DNA of 64,000 nt from Cordylochernes scorpioides (Eukaryota > Arthropoda > Arachnida > Pseudoscorpiones > Chernetidae). The translations under genes and the position numbers were made by a program. Numbering within the stretch: position 1 is the first letter of the stretch; every line of letters starts with the position of its first letter. The stretch is from positions 26,786,947 to 26,850,946 of the forward strand of contig CP092865.1 of assembly GCA_030710605.1 (NCBI GenBank), given 5' to 3'. The notes beneath the pieces are model-generated. The model did no database searches, had not been told where the DNA came from, and worked only from the letters and a program-made list of their open reading frames with translations. This document shows positions 44,291 to 56,121 of this stretch, piece after piece.

Positions 44291-44294
44291 TTAG

Positions 44295-44880
44295 GGCGTC
44301 TCATAGGAGACAGGGATAAGCCATAAAGTCAACACCATATTAAACTACTAAAGCATATATCATAGGAATATACCAAAGTAATATATTGATTACAATCCTA
44401 TGATCAGCATGATAGTCAGAGAGTTACGACTACTATTGCAAAAATGTTCAACATATAATAAAATTAATTCGAACGCAAGCTTATAAGTTACCATACTACA
44501 GTATCTGGTCTCTCTAATGATGTCTTATGACCATTCTATTTTTTTGTTGAATTTTGATAGATAAAAAGGTTTTCATGCTTTTATGTGTGTGTAATTTGGG
44601 CTCTGGGGTTTTAATATTAATAAAAAAAAGTAATAGACCATTCCGACTTTTCCATTACTAAATTGAATGGTTTATCACTATGAGGGACATAAAATGTTAG
44701 GAAACTGGTTGGGTATGAATGTTTTAAAAGCAGAGTTCTGTATGGCCTGAGGTTGACTATTGGAGATATTCATGCACTTGTGAGAATATCTTTTCTACAT
44801 TCTTCTATCAGAGGATCATTGGCTTGATCTTCCACATTTTGGGGAATATAGAAACTTCCAAACAGCATCTTTTATTTGAG
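44295..44880. other. AT-rich stretch without recognised gene
   Basis: Nothing recognised. Confidence 0.5.
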
Positions 44881-44884
44881 TTAG

Positions 44885-45100
44885 GAAAACTGCAGCAACT
44901 GCTGATCGTGTAAATTAGCGTCACTGATAGCTCGCGGCATCTATTAGAGAGAGAGAGATAAGAGTAACTATAAACAGATATTTACTCTTTTTTATTATTC
45001 CAGAATGCTAGCACAAAACCATTTTTTGATGAATCAAGAAAAGTCAACCACGTACAAGTTTCAGGATGTTGGCCCTCGTTGGCGTTTGCAGGATAAAAAA
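44885..45100 (+). mobile_element. Family B copy, diverged
   Basis: GCAACTGCTGATCGTG, ATAGCTCGCGGCATCTATTA, TTATTATTCCAGAATGCTAG, AAGTCAACCACGTACAAGTT and GTTGGCCCTCGTTGGCG. Hammerhead-like half retains GAAAC and the hairpin but not CUGAUGA. Confidence 0.55.
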
Positions 45101-45104
45101 TCTG

Positions 45105-46430
45105 GTCCTAAAGGCTTTCTGAAAAATACCTGATAGAAAGGAATCATTGTGAATTATAAATCAACTCGCCATTGTTGTTTCTTAGTAACGTTTGACTCAG
45201 TGTTGATATTGTCTGAAGGACAGTCTCCGTCAATAGACTTGGAAACTTTGATCTAGCAGGTACAGTGAATCGGAGTGTACCAATTCATTTTTAAGCCGGC
45301 GGCAATAAAAGAAATAATGAATCCCTTATAAATCCCCAAAATGTCCACCAAATGTAAGTCCTAAAGGTGAAATTAAATACGAGAACAAGCTCATATTCTT
45401 TCTATTAAGAGATTTAATGAAAACAAGTAAAAGAGCGATGACTAATTATAAACGTGAATTTAAACGATCGAACAACGAAAAATCAAAAATATTGGAATAT
45501 CATCTAATGAGTTAGCGCAATTTATCTAAAGTTCAATTGAATTTCTTATATACTCAAAATGATTCAAATATGCTTTAGCTTGATTTATCGAGAATAATCC
45601 TTTCCTTGAAGTCTCTAAGTCCGGCTACATCTTGGTGAGTCGTTGACAAAGGCCAACAGTCTGAAAAGTGGTACGTGATTAGCTTGTCTATATTAATAAA
45701 GAAAATGTATATTAAAAATATCCTGAAATAGAAGACTCAAGATTCAGTTGACTCAGATAGAAGCCAATGTAGAATTACATGTCTGTAGATGTTCTTTCAT
45801 CTCATACTATCACCCTGATATATCTATATTATATGTAATTTTATATCGGTTTTATTTCCGCGAGAAAAACATCACAAGGGTATCAAATACAATCTTCCAA
45901 TTTTCCCAGTTAGGAAATTGATTTCAAATTCCCAGCTCGAAGGTGACGTGTCTTAGGGAAAATGACAATCCACATGATATACACAATTCTTCTTTACTTT
46001 TAGAAAAATGGAAGAAAAGTGAAATTATACTGGGATCAGTGGTCATAAGCATTTCCAGTTACAAAATCAAGAGATATATTTTTCTTAATCCTTCACCTAG
46101 TTTAAGATATTATTGTGGATCTTGTGATGAAACCCCAGGTATACTTTAGGATAACATGGCGATTCTTTGGACCCTTCCAACATGATACATAGAGAGACCA
46201 TTTGGTTATATTTTATATAACCTTACGTTAGAGTTAAAAATGTTGTTATAATATATCTTTCAGTGTCTTCATTTTTGCTGAGTTTATTGGTTTGAATCCT
46301 TTTTTTCAGCATTTATTTTCGCATTCCTTAACATATAGTATTGAGGTCGGTTTGTAGACTCTCTTACAAATATCTTTGAGTTGAGTTTCTTCAACCATAT
46401 TAATCGTGAATATATCTTTATGCACAGAAA
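45105..46430. other. Unassigned stretch with repeat scraps
   Basis: 45640-45700 carries a family B ribozyme-like trace (GGCCAACAGTCTGAAAAGTG then GTACGTGATTAGC). 46015-46055 matches the outer end of family B (GAAATTATACTGGGATCAG). No gene. Confidence 0.4.
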
Positions 46431-46431
46431 A

Positions 46432-46830
46432 TGAAAGGATTTAAGCACAAATGTTTCTTTTATTCACAATACAAATTTACACTGTCCCCACTGCGATGAA
46501 AAATATATTGGGAGGTCCCGGCTCATCAGTGGTGAACCCTTCAAGCGGCACCGCCAATTTAATCCACCAGACCGCTTCTTTTAGAGCTTTAATACTGTAT
46601 TGGACGATTCTGCTTATATACTCAGAACTGAAGGGTGGAATCTCAGAAATGGTTTTCAAGAAAACTATGGACATAAGCTTATAGGACAGTAAATTTACAC
46701 ATAAATATTTGCATCGAGCAATGCTTTTCCGCAAACAGTGAGGACATTGGAAATTTGCATTGTGTATAAAATAAACATTCGTGCTTAAATCCTTTATTTT
46801 TATATGTAGAGATGGCGCGTTATTGCTTAG
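46432..46830. mobile_element. Family A with outer inverted arms
   Basis: Outer arms AAAGGATTTAAGCACAAATG / CATTCGTGCTTAAATCCTTT flank a core with ACTGTCCCCACTGCGATGAA, GTCCCGGCTCATCAGTGGTG and GACCGCTTCTTTTAGAGCTT and ending AAGCTTATAGGACAGTAAA. The 128-codon minus-strand ORF is a by-product. Confidence 0.7.
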
Positions 46831-46834
46831 TGTT

Positions 46835-48340
46835 AATATCCTTATATCTACTTTTTCAACCATTTAATTGTACCTTTATATTGTAACACACACGAGCACT
46901 AAACTATTACCTTTTAAAATGAAATTAGAAGGGCCCTATCGATCACTTAGGTAAACGCTACAATTAATTTAGGAGAAATACACTAAACTGGAAGGACAAC
47001 ATTTAATAAATGAACACAAAGCATTTTAATAGATAAGGTTTGTAAAATAGGAATAATAGTAGATAATTTCATTACAGAGGTTCTCTGTTTATTAATGGGA
47101 AGTTAGTAAGCGGGTATTTATTAAATTAGATACTATAAATGTGATAAGCCTTGACAAATTTAATTTTCTATTGCGCCCCATCTCTCTCTATAATTGATTA
47201 GGCCTAGTTCTCTGTTGTATAAACAAAATGTAGATTTGGAGGCAGGTGGAGAGAACAACAAACATTAGAACTTTGTTGTTCAAATGTTATAAATATTAAT
47301 TTCATTACGTGTATTATATTGTAGCGTAGATATCAGTCTTGGAATATCTTAAGATATGAGAGTATTTATTGATGACGTCAGTACGACTAGTCGACAATTA
47401 TCAAACAAGAACAACTATCTACAGCTAGAGCATATTGAACAAGCAAACTAAGGACCATGTATGATGATTTCCCTAATTCATAGTAATAATCTGTGTTGAA
47501 TGTTTTCATTTAAAATTACAAAATGTTTTCTCACAATGAGTTTATTTTTATTTTGAAACGGTATCTTTCAAGCGATAATCGGTCTCCAACGGACTTAATA
47601 AAAACATCGAATATATCTTACAAGAAATATTTACAAATACAAACGTGCGTAGCGTGGATATTTACAACTGTAATTTTAAAATTGATATGTAATTTAACAA
47701 TGTTTAATTTTAAATGTTTTTCACAATTTTATCATGAATATTTTCATTAAATAATTAAATAATAAAATATAAATTATTTCTTCGCCACAATATAGACACA
47801 GAGTAAAAGACTTAGTTATTTATAGATTATATATATGGACAGTGAATATTCGTTATGTACATATTATATAGACAGAGATATTTTAGCGTTATGCTTATTA
47901 TAGTTACTGTTAAACTCTTTGTTAAGTTTATATTATGTTAATATATATATAGAAAACTCAATCTATAATAACTTTAAATTTAGTTTGGGATAAATAATCA
48001 AGTTTTATTTTTCCCTAATATTTCGATGCAATATTCTTCTGTCCAACTTGCTAATGTATTCCAAAATCAGTCCTCTTTCTTAATTACGCATAAGAACGAT
48101 CCACTTGTTCATCATATATTGAAAGTTAGAGGGAAAAAAACGTTTTCAATATGCAAGAGGAAAAAGAAGTTATTTTTCTAATTTGTCACTATGCACCCTG
48201 ATGACTGTTTGCCAACAGAATGCCACATACCCATCCACCATTGTATTTTTCTACCTAGACAGTGAAGTGTGCATTAAAGGTTTATTGCCTTCACTTGTTC
48301 ATCATTCTAGTAAAAACCTTTACAAGTGATGATAAAGAAA
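46835..48340. other. AT-rich stretch without recognised gene
   Basis: 47755-47800 shares TAAATTATTTCTTCGCCACAAT with the right arm of the 18401-18560 repeat. ORF 47523-47750 unrecognised. Confidence 0.45.
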
Positions 48341-48344
48341 GGCA

Positions 48345-48500
48345 ACACCAGTTTTGACTAATTCAGACAAACTCCAACTTGTATACCATGGTTTCAGTTC
48401 TAAGGCTATCATGGGCGGCTTCGATTTCATTAACATCCAACGAAAGAGATTATGAAATCGGTCAAATTTACCAAAAAGGTGTTAAAGCTGGTGGTGTATG
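48345..48500 (-). mobile_element. Family F element, diverged
   Basis: CACCAGTTTTGACTAATTCA, TTGTATACCATGGTTTCAG, GGGCGGCTTCGATTTCATTA, AAATCGGTCAAATTTACCAA, collinear with 21640-21790. The hammerhead-like core is degraded. Confidence 0.6.
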
Positions 48501-48644
48501 ATGACTGGTCAGGCTTTTTACTATAGTGAAAAACACAACGCATCTTTCTGATGCATAAGTAAAGGAATAAGTGCCTCTTTTAGGAACATGAATATCATCC
48601 TCTTTATCATTTCATCCAATATCATTTTTATATTATATTACATA

Positions 48645-48787
48645 TATATGTACACACACGTTAAATATGTTATAACACCTTGATAAAGTTTGGCGTTCAG
48701 CCAACTGAATTTTTGGTAAAATAAATGATTTTTTGATCCTATATATGCCTTTTTAATTAAAGATTTATTTATGGATTGCTCTATTTT

Positions 48788-48822
<35 letters not shown>
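48645..48822 (+). repeat. Family C half and (AT)n microsatellite
   Basis: 48645-48785: ATAACACCTTGATAAAGTTT, GGCGTTCAGCCAACTGAATT, TTTGGTAAAATAAATGA, TATATGCCTTTTTAATTAAA. 48787-48822 is an uninterrupted AT run of about 17 units. Confidence 0.75.
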
Positions 48823-48826
<4 letters not shown>

Positions 48827-48854
48827 AAAATAAAAAATAAAATAAATAAAAAAG

Positions 48855-48985
48855 GTCAGGTGTTGGTATTAAAATCAAAAAAGACATATCCTGACCACGA
48901 GGAAATTTGCTTTCTATATGGTGCTCTGCCATCTAAAAAGCATATGTGCTCGTGGTCAGGATATGTCTTTAATATATATAATATT
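48855..48985. mobile_element. Family B2, short palindromic form
   Basis: AAAGACATATCCTGACCACG then AGGAAATTTGC; right CATATGTGCTCGTGGTCAGG then ATATGTCTTT. The centre has TGCTCTGCCATCTAAAAAGC. Confidence 0.7.
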
Positions 48986-48999
48986 ATATAGAGTAAGAC

Positions 49000-50145
49000 T
49001 TGGTTATAACGCTCCTCTGGTGACTCAAGGACACTATAAGCGAGAAATCAATGTTCGGCGTATCACGTTTTATAGCCTGAAGAAAGAGATTTTTATCCTG
49101 AAAGTTCTCTCCGTTTCAAATAAAGAAAACTATTGGGAGTTTTCAGAGTTGATTTTTTTATTTGTTTTTAATATCGCCGTCTTTCCCAACTCCAATCATT
49201 GAAATTTCGGAAGGAAATATAATCACAAATATATAAATTCAATAAAGATACTCGAAAAAAAGGAAAGATATATAATTGCAATAACTGATACTGTATTTTA
49301 ATATAATATAATATGTATTAATTAACAAAAAATAGGGAATAATTTAAACTATGTTGTGGATGCAGGTAAACCGAGAGAGTTAACATTTTTATTTTGGTCG
49401 CATTTCCGTAAATTTCTGCTATTATCTGTAAAGAATAAAGGAATACATTTTTCAAAATTTGATATGCTGTTATTCTGGAATTTCAAATGTGTTTACTTTT
49501 ATTTTAGCTAATAGTAATCAGATGAGATCTATCCGTTTATCACGGAGATGTCGAAAGCAAAATCTGGGAAGGTCGAGAAAATCTTTTCCTGAATGTTCGA
49601 GAAGAATAAATGGATGTGCGCAAAGTCTCTTGGTGGGGAACCAACCAGTCACAGAGAACGGACGTTCAAAGCGCGTACATTTTTATAGAATCGCATAGGT
49701 ATTTCCCATCTTATCTGCCCATGTAATATACATACTGCCTAACATATAAAGAGCGTTATAAACAGGATTGTGGCGCATTATAGAACAAGTTTCTTTAATT
49801 CAAACAAACAATCAAGCTCGAAGCAAAGTCGATTTTCTAATAACTAATATTAAACAGGAGTGAAAAATGAACTGTTTACATTTTTTAATATTTGTGTGTG
49901 GATGTACGAGCATGCATAATGACTATTTAAAAGCAAAAAATTGAAATATGTTTTAAATATACAATATTATGGATATTTACTATAAATAGGAAGATTAATA
50001 TTTTAAAATATGGTTAAATTAGAAATGAGAGAAGTATGGATCCGTTCAAATATATAACAGTAGGAGATGAACGTTTCACCATTGGGTAGCTAGAGAAGAA
50101 TGTGGAATTTTACTGGGACGGCTGTGGTTATTAGAACTGTTTCCA
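49000..50145. other. Stretch with one unrecognised ORF
   Basis: A 79-codon ORF at 49459-49698 (+) is basic and Ser/Arg-rich near its middle (RLSRRCRKQNLGRSRKS) but matches nothing I know; no start context or splice evidence decides it. The rest is AT-rich. Confidence 0.3.
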
Positions 50146-50149
50146 TGTG

Positions 50150-50515
50150 AGTGATTGCTGCAAGCCACTATACTTGTTACAAAAGTCCAACCCCAACAGT
50201 GAGTAATATCAAATAAATGAGTTGACAACATCGTGTAAGTATAAAGACAAACTAATGTTTACATGTTTAGACATATAAAAAGGGAAGATCACCTCTCCCT
50301 TTAAACTAGACGCTAAAAATAAGCGACAATTATTGATCGTCTCCGTAAACTAACGGACTCGGGTCAGTTACAAGTCAGAAAACGGGTGACGGGTGAGTTA
50401 ACCTTTTAATTGATCATTGCCAGTTCCAACTATGTTTAGACATGTCGTGCAGTAAAAAGCAGAGTTACAAACTTACCACGATTATAATGGCGTGTACCTA
50501 TGTTTACTTTTGAAT
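50150..50515 (+). mobile_element. SINE family G interrupted by a family F insertion
   Basis: SINE body before the insertion: AAAAGTCCAACCCCAACAGT and GTAAGTATAAAGACAAACTA, to ATGTTTAGACAT at 50274. It resumes at 50432-50443 with the same 12 bases and continues GTCGTGCAGTAAAAAGCAG, ACCACGATTATAATGGCGTG. Confidence 0.75.
50275..50431. mobile_element. Family F insertion with exact 12-bp target duplication
   Basis: Flanked by ATGTTTAGACAT on both sides (50263-50274, 50432-50443). Contains AAGATCACCTCTCCCTTTAA, ATTGATCGTCTCCGTAAACT and AACGGACTCGGGTCAGTTAC, typical of family F. 157 bp, no coding capacity. Confidence 0.75.
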
Positions 50516-50519
50516 ATAT

Positions 50520-51400
50520 TTTTTTAAAACACACATACACACTTTAACTTTTTAATCTCCATATTTCAAACAAAGTATAGTGGGCTATGAAGTAAATAGA
50601 GTGATGTGGTATATATATAGGAAGAGAGGAAGCTATATATAAATAAATATAAAAGTCTCCATTTTAAAAGCGAGTGTAAATGGGGAGGCAATAAATTGTG
50701 GAGTTTATTGGCGGGCAGGCAGATTTGAATGGGACATGATGGATTGACGGATTAGGTTGACAAATAGGGCGACACTCGATTTGCTAGGGGGTGTATTAAC
50801 CCGATTATAGTGGCAGGGATTAGAGCACTTGGCTTTACTACGATGATTTGTGTTGTTTACATAGGATTGAGAAGGTTTTTAAGCTTCCAATCGTATTTTA
50901 TTGTTAGAGATATTCAGTAAATAAATATCGGATTTGTCTACAATGTTCACAATATTAATTTACCGATTTATGAGGGGGTTGTCTTCCCAATGTCAGACAA
51001 TCACGGGGTCGAAACATGGCTTGAAACAGATTTTTAAGAAATGTTATCATCAGACATTTCGACACAAGGCAAATCTGACTGATAGATGAAATGAACGAGA
51101 CTATGTAACGTAAGTGAAAATGCTGAACTTGATTTCTCTATTTTTGAAGGTTATTTGTTGGTTGAAAGTTGATTTGGAAAAAGACGTCAACTAATACTTT
51201 ATTTGATTCTCGATGTTTCAGGGATTCCCTGTCACTCTCCTTAGGTGAATATGTAGATTACATGTGGTATATACACACCATGAATATCATTGTCTGTACT
51301 CTGTGAACTTGGAATCAATAACAAAATAACATGTTTCCTTTTAAAATGTATTCAATGATTAAAATGTATTCAATGTATTCAATGAAGGTCAACTATCAGG
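50520..51400. other. Stretch without recognised gene
   Basis: 50690-50880 is G-rich relative to surroundings but closed in all frames. Nothing recognised. Confidence 0.5.
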
Positions 51401-51404
51401 TTAA

Positions 51405-51660
51405 AATAAACGCTAATCTATTGACCGTCTCCGCAAACTAGTGGACTCGAGTCGGTGACAACAACAACAGCTTTGGTAAATTCATAGCGCCGACCTAGAG
51501 ACAAAGGTTTCGAGCTAAGGCTTTCGTCAATCCATTCAGTACGGAATTCCTTAAATCGTCGGAATCTGCGGTGTTTAGCTGATAAGGTGGCTAGAGCAAT
51601 TGATTCTATCGACAAAATAGAGGTGGAAATTTTGCCGGGAGGATATAGATAAGATCACCA
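51405..51660. mobile_element. Family F element with hammerhead-like trace
   Basis: TTGACCGTCTCCGCAAACTA, GTGGACTCGAGTCGGTGACA, then at 51505-51540 (minus) UUGACGA, stem AGC/GCU, GAAA, CCUUUGUC and UCUA pairing with UGGA. C3 is changed to U. Ends AATTTTGCCGGGAGGATA. Confidence 0.6.
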
Positions 51661-51734
51661 TCATTTCTAAATAAATGGCCACACAGAGTAGATGAAGGTA
51701 TTGCTGGAGGGATGTGGGAAGAGAACGGGAATAC

Positions 51735-51920
51735 TACCAGCCACCAGTAGCAACTTTGTAAATACAAATGCATGTATAGACACAGTAGTAAGTCACTAAC
51801 CCTTGGCAACTATGAGTATATCATTGTTTATACCACTTGTACCTGGAAGGTATAATATATTGGTCGTGTTTTTATAATGGACTGTGTGTACCACATGTAC
51901 TAGGGATAACGATTTTTAAA
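51735..51920 (+). mobile_element. SINE family G, diverged
   Basis: GCAACTTTGTAAATACAAAT, CATGTATAGACACAGTAGTA, TTGTTTATACCACTTGTACC, and a second end at 51890 TGTACCACATGTACTAGGGA. Possibly two overlapping copies. Confidence 0.5.
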
Positions 51921-51929
51921 ATTTAATAC

Positions 51930-52910
51930 AACTGTGTATAAGCTAGCTTTGAAGGTTTCTACAAGGCCTATACTCAATAAAGATTTGACATTTAAAAAAG
52001 ATATATATGTAAAAATATATAGTAAATTTCACAAAACTTCATAAAAATAAAATATATATTTTTAAGTTCCTTTTTAAAATTACTTTTATCTATTTTATTG
52101 AAGAATATCTGGTTCGTTACCCCAGTTGGTTTTTGAACAATCTCATGACGTGTAAAAGCCGATTTAAATGCTTGGTTCTGTTGTTAAATCTTGCCGTTAA
52201 ACAATTTAAATATTTATTGATACTCTAATAATATTCACCTCAAAAATATTAATATAAACTTACTTACTCATTATATTTCTATTCTTTCATTATTAATTTT
52301 TAGTTATATATATACGTGAAAACAATAAATAGAAAAAACATTTATTAGTTAAAAATTGAAGTCTCTTATAAAGAGAAACAAAAAGAGATTATTATCAGTT
52401 TTACATAATCTAATAAATATCAAATTTACTTTGTAGCAGTAAGAGAAATGGTAAAATTTCCAAACCAGGAAAGATTCAATAGAATCTTCCACCTTAATGG
52501 CTGGCAGGGATTGAGACAAAGGTAGGCACAATACTCTTTTCTTCTTTGAGGAAGAAAGGATTTCGAGAAGAAGAAAAAAAAAGTTTTAAAAGAAGAATTA
52601 TTCTACTCAGTTAAATAAATAGTTTCTTTTCTAAAAATTTCTCTTTTTCTTTCTCTCTGGGTCAGCTTCGTTAGAGGGTAGTTCTCTATTTCCCCATTGG
52701 AGAATGGTAATAACCTCAGTTATATATATCGAATATCACATAAACCTTTTGTTGAGACTCATACATGGATTATCCTAGAAGTCTGTCGAGGAAAAAGAAA
52801 GAGAGCTTTAAAATAACAATACACTCATGGACAAAACTAAAGGAAGTTGTACCTTTTAGCATGTATACCGGGATTCAGACAATAACTCTGAAAGATATTA
52901 CAACGACCTT
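51930..52910. other. AT-rich stretch without recognised gene
   Basis: Nothing credible. 52840-52900 (GTTGTACCTTTTAGCATGTA, GACAATAACTCTGAAAGATA) resembles 8870-8920 in reverse, a short dispersed repeat. Confidence 0.45.
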
Positions 52911-52914
52911 TAGA

Positions 52915-53045
52915 TATTAAAAAAAAGCACATATTGAATAAATATATTTATTTACCAATATATCGGTTGGATGAACGTCAACCTTTGTCAAGGCATTATA
53001 TTTTTGTATAAACAAACTCAACAGTGTCCTTTATTAAAGACCCAC
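52915..53045 (-). repeat. Family C fragment
   Basis: AAAAAAGCACATATTGAATA, ATTTACCAATATATCGGTTG, GATGAACGTCAACCTTTGTC, AAGGCATTAT. Confidence 0.6.
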
Positions 53046-53619
53046 GAGATAACCATGTGTGAACAAAATTGTCTCGGTCTCCTTAAAAAAAAAGAAACTG
53101 GTAACATCAAACACTTTCACTTTCTCAAGTTTTGTCCATGAGTGTATATTATAGCTTAGGTTCCTGGAGCACAAAACGCCAACTACCCGGATAAAAAAAA
53201 ACGCTATTTACGTTTAATAATAATAATACAAATGGTATATACACGGAAACTTAATTAAGACAATTAGTTTCATACACGGAGCTTTATAAGTTGAAAAAAA
53301 AAGTAAGTGAATAAATAAATTAAAGCTCGGGTATAATACATGCATACATTGGCCTTTATTAAGACCTTACGTCCTATGCTAACATTGTTTGACCGAAGAA
53401 TGGGGCTTTAAAAAATTCGAAAAGGGACTTGTATACAGTATTTGCATCCTTCTGAAGCGAACGAAAAAAAATAAACAAAAGAAACTTAGGCAATGGAAGG
53501 AACAATATTAAAGTAATGTTGGGTCTCGTTACTTTCTTGTATATAAAATATATTTTCATAAAGTCCCCCCCAAACTAAGATCAATTTATTAATATTATTT
53601 ATTTATATCAAAATATAAA

Positions 53620-54000
53620 GGTCGCCTTTCCAGTTAAAATAGACACTGAAACTAGGCGCCATCTAGTGGCCGTCTCTGCAAACTAACGGATTAGGTCGGT
53701 GACAAAGCCACCAACACTAACTTGGTCAAACTGTGAGTAGTCAGCCCAACTGGAGACTATGGTTTCGGGCTAACAGCCATCGTCAGTCCAGGGCGGTCTT
53801 AAATTCGTGAGATCCACAAGAGCGATGACGAGGGGCATTAGCCCTAAACCATAGTTTTCAGGTGGACGCTTCTCAGTTTGCTAAAGCTGGTGTTGTGGCT
53901 TTGTCAGCGACCAGAGGCCGCTAGTTTGCGGCGATTATCAACGGGAGAGAGGCGACCTTTATTTCTGTAGATCATCATCCCGGGGTTAAAATATCCATCC
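53620..54000. mobile_element. Family F, inverted-repeat form with two ribozyme-like segments
   Basis: Left half: GTCGCCTTTCCAGTTAAAAT, GGCGCCATCTAGTGGCCGTC, AGCCCAACTGGAGACTATGG. Right half: GATGACGAGGGGCATTAGCC, CTAAACCATAGTTTTCAGG, AAGCTGGTGTTGTGGCTTTG, GGGAGAGAGGCGACCTTTA. The left ribozyme-like segment (minus strand) is near intact; the right one (plus strand) has UAAA in place of GAAA. Confidence 0.7.
53750..53791 (-). ncRNA. Hammerhead ribozyme motif with complete core
   Basis: Minus strand order: CUGGA (stem I), CUGACGA, stem II UGGCU-GUU-AGCCC (4 pairs; the pair next to the core is a U-C mismatch), GAAA, stem III AC-CAUA-GU, C17, then UCCAG, which pairs with CUGGA over five bases. 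Cleavage is predicted after C at 53755 (triplet GUC). Every conserved core base is present. Type I arrangement with a 2-bp stem III, as known for Penelope-like elements. Activity is untested. Confidence 0.65.
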
Positions 54001-54009
54001 ATATTTCTC

Positions 54010-55540
54010 AGCTCTACAGTAAAACATTCAATGTTAAAGAACGACCTCCAAAATCCATTCTTTAATTAATAAATAAATGCTGTAACCCTTCATTTTTTAG
54101 AAGTTCAGGTTTTCATACATTAAAAAACGTATAATATATATTACAATAGTACGATGATCTCTGTCTATATTGAAATTTTGTTCTAAATTATATATATTCA
54201 AATTATATATTTGTAAAAGGAAATATGTAAATATTTCTAAATATAGATACACTCCGAATATCTGAAACAGGGGATTCGGATAAAAGTGAAATTCGATTAA
54301 ATAGATTTTTATAACCAGAGAGCAATAAGTCTTATATTCTAACTAATAAATCAACTGAAAATTACAAAAAAAAAAGAGAGAAAGATTCCGAAACCAAAAG
54401 TATCTAATTCGAAAGTTAAAAGTTTTGCTTGATTGTAAAAATATTTATGTATAGAAACTTATCCGGATATATATAATTGGATGCTCAGAAAAAATGAAGA
54501 CTTATTTTGCATTTGTTTCATCTAATATTTATATACTTTTTTTCTAATAATTTATTTTCTTCAGAGACATTGTTTCACTTCTCGTGGTCATAGTAACAAT
54601 GAAACTATAAAAAAGTTACCTGTGGATAAATATATATATATATTTTTAATTAAATATAAATTAATTGTGTGAATGTGAAATTAATATATTTATATAATAT
54701 ATAAAGTATATATACTATAAAATTAAATACATATTTCATAGAGAAAGCATTTTTGTGTAATATTGGTAAAATCTGATCACAGAATATCCGTGTGACTAGA
54801 TTGTATCCAGTTACCACAATAGGTATTCTGCAATAAATTTGCAGAGCTGACAAATTTGAATGTCCATTGAATCCTTATTTCCAAACAAATACACCCTACA
54901 TATTTACATATAATAGAGCATCTGTAGAGTTCTATTCATATTATAATATAGGCTTGGTCACACGGGTATTCTCTATGACCACTCCGATATTACTAACCGC
55001 TTCTAGGAGACAAATATATTTCCTATTTGAAATATGTTAACTCAATTTTTTTTTTTATTTTATGAAAATAGCATTATTTTATAATGAGTGATCATATATA
55101 TAATATAGCTATTAAGGTGTTTTTTAGATTTTGAGTATAATCATTATTTCAAGTTAAAAATCGAAATATTCAAATATACAGAGCTAATCTACAAATATAT
55201 TAATAAATACATAACACCTATTCAAATTTTAGGGAAATTTAAAAAGTCGAGAAAACCCCTAAAGCATTTCTTATGTTTGAAAATAATTAATTCAATTTTA
55301 AACAAATATTTTAAATTAAATTATAATAATAGACTATATCTCAATCAGAGGTAATATTGTCAATGATTCAATATATACGGTTTCCTTTTTTAAAAAAAGA
55401 AAGAGAAATAAAAATAAAATATTTTTAGTCATTTTCTTAATTTTTTTTTTAAGTCTACATTTTTGGGGTGAAACGGTTGACTATAGTCAATCATAGAAAA
55501 ATATAAGTACATTACATGCTATCATTAAATCCTGGAAATT
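54010..55540. other. AT-rich stretch without recognised gene
   Basis: No credible gene; ORF 54650-54853 is low-complexity. Confidence 0.5.
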
Positions 55541-55544
55541 TGTC

Positions 55545-55640
55545 TTCTATAAACATCTTCTTGCCCGTAGTGCGATATATTGGGAGGACTTGGCGAAACT
55601 TCTCATTGGTTTGGCGGCTTATTTAATCCACCAGACAGCT
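55545..55640. repeat. Family A, strongly diverged
   Basis: TCTTGCCCGTAGTGCGATAT, TTGGGAGGACTTGGCGAAAC, AATCCACCAGACAGCTG keep the order of A blocks. Confidence 0.4.
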
Positions 55641-55699
55641 GTCACATTGTGCATGTATGCATCGAAGATGAATAGACGTAATTGAATATGAAAAAATGA

Positions 55700-55895
55700 A
55701 AAAAAAAATAGTCAGGAGTTGATATTAAAAACAAAAAAAGGCATATCCTGACCGCTCACAAGCATTGTAGATAGAAGAGCGCCATCTAGTGGAACAAAAT
55801 AAACTAAACGTTGATTTAACTTTTGTCTCGTGGCATTTGGCCAACCCAATTTCTTGATAAATCAAGAAAAGTCAACCACGTATGCTTTTTGGTTT
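55700..55895 (+). mobile_element. Family B2 element
   Basis: AAAAGGCATATCCTGACCGC, AGAGCGCCATCTAGTGGAAC, GTTGATTTAACTTTTGTCTC, CATTTGGCCAACCCAATTTC, TTGATAAATCAAGAAAAGTC, AACCACGTATGC, then truncated before the ribozyme-like core. Confidence 0.7.
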
Positions 55896-55943
55896 TTAAT
55901 AATTGAAAATAAAGCAGCGCGCCATTCGAATTTATAATGTATT

Positions 55944-56121
55944 TACAGTAAAACCTCCATGAGAGGACATTCCGGCTAGAGGACACCTCTCTACAAAGGA
56001 CAATTTTCATTGTCAAAATTACCATTTTTGCTATATAACAACTCTCCGGTAAGAAGACACCTCTCCATAAAGGACCTTTTGTTCTGCAACTAGGTATCCT
56101 TTACAGAGAGGTTTTACTGTA
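55944..56121. mobile_element. pogo/Tigger-like MITE, 174 bp, with TA duplication
   Basis: 55946 begins CAGTAAAACCTCCATGAG, 56119 ends GAGAGGTTTTACTG; inverted ends match over 12 bases. TA dinucleotides flank both sides (55944-55945, 56120-56121). Tc1/mariner-superfamily pogo elements use CAGT-type ends and TA targets (established). Interior is noncoding. Confidence 0.75.

Noticed and set aside
46477-46863. 128-codon minus-strand ORF
   Set aside because: It runs through a family A element and shares its translated blocks (LEGFTTDEPGPPNIFF) with other family A shadows.
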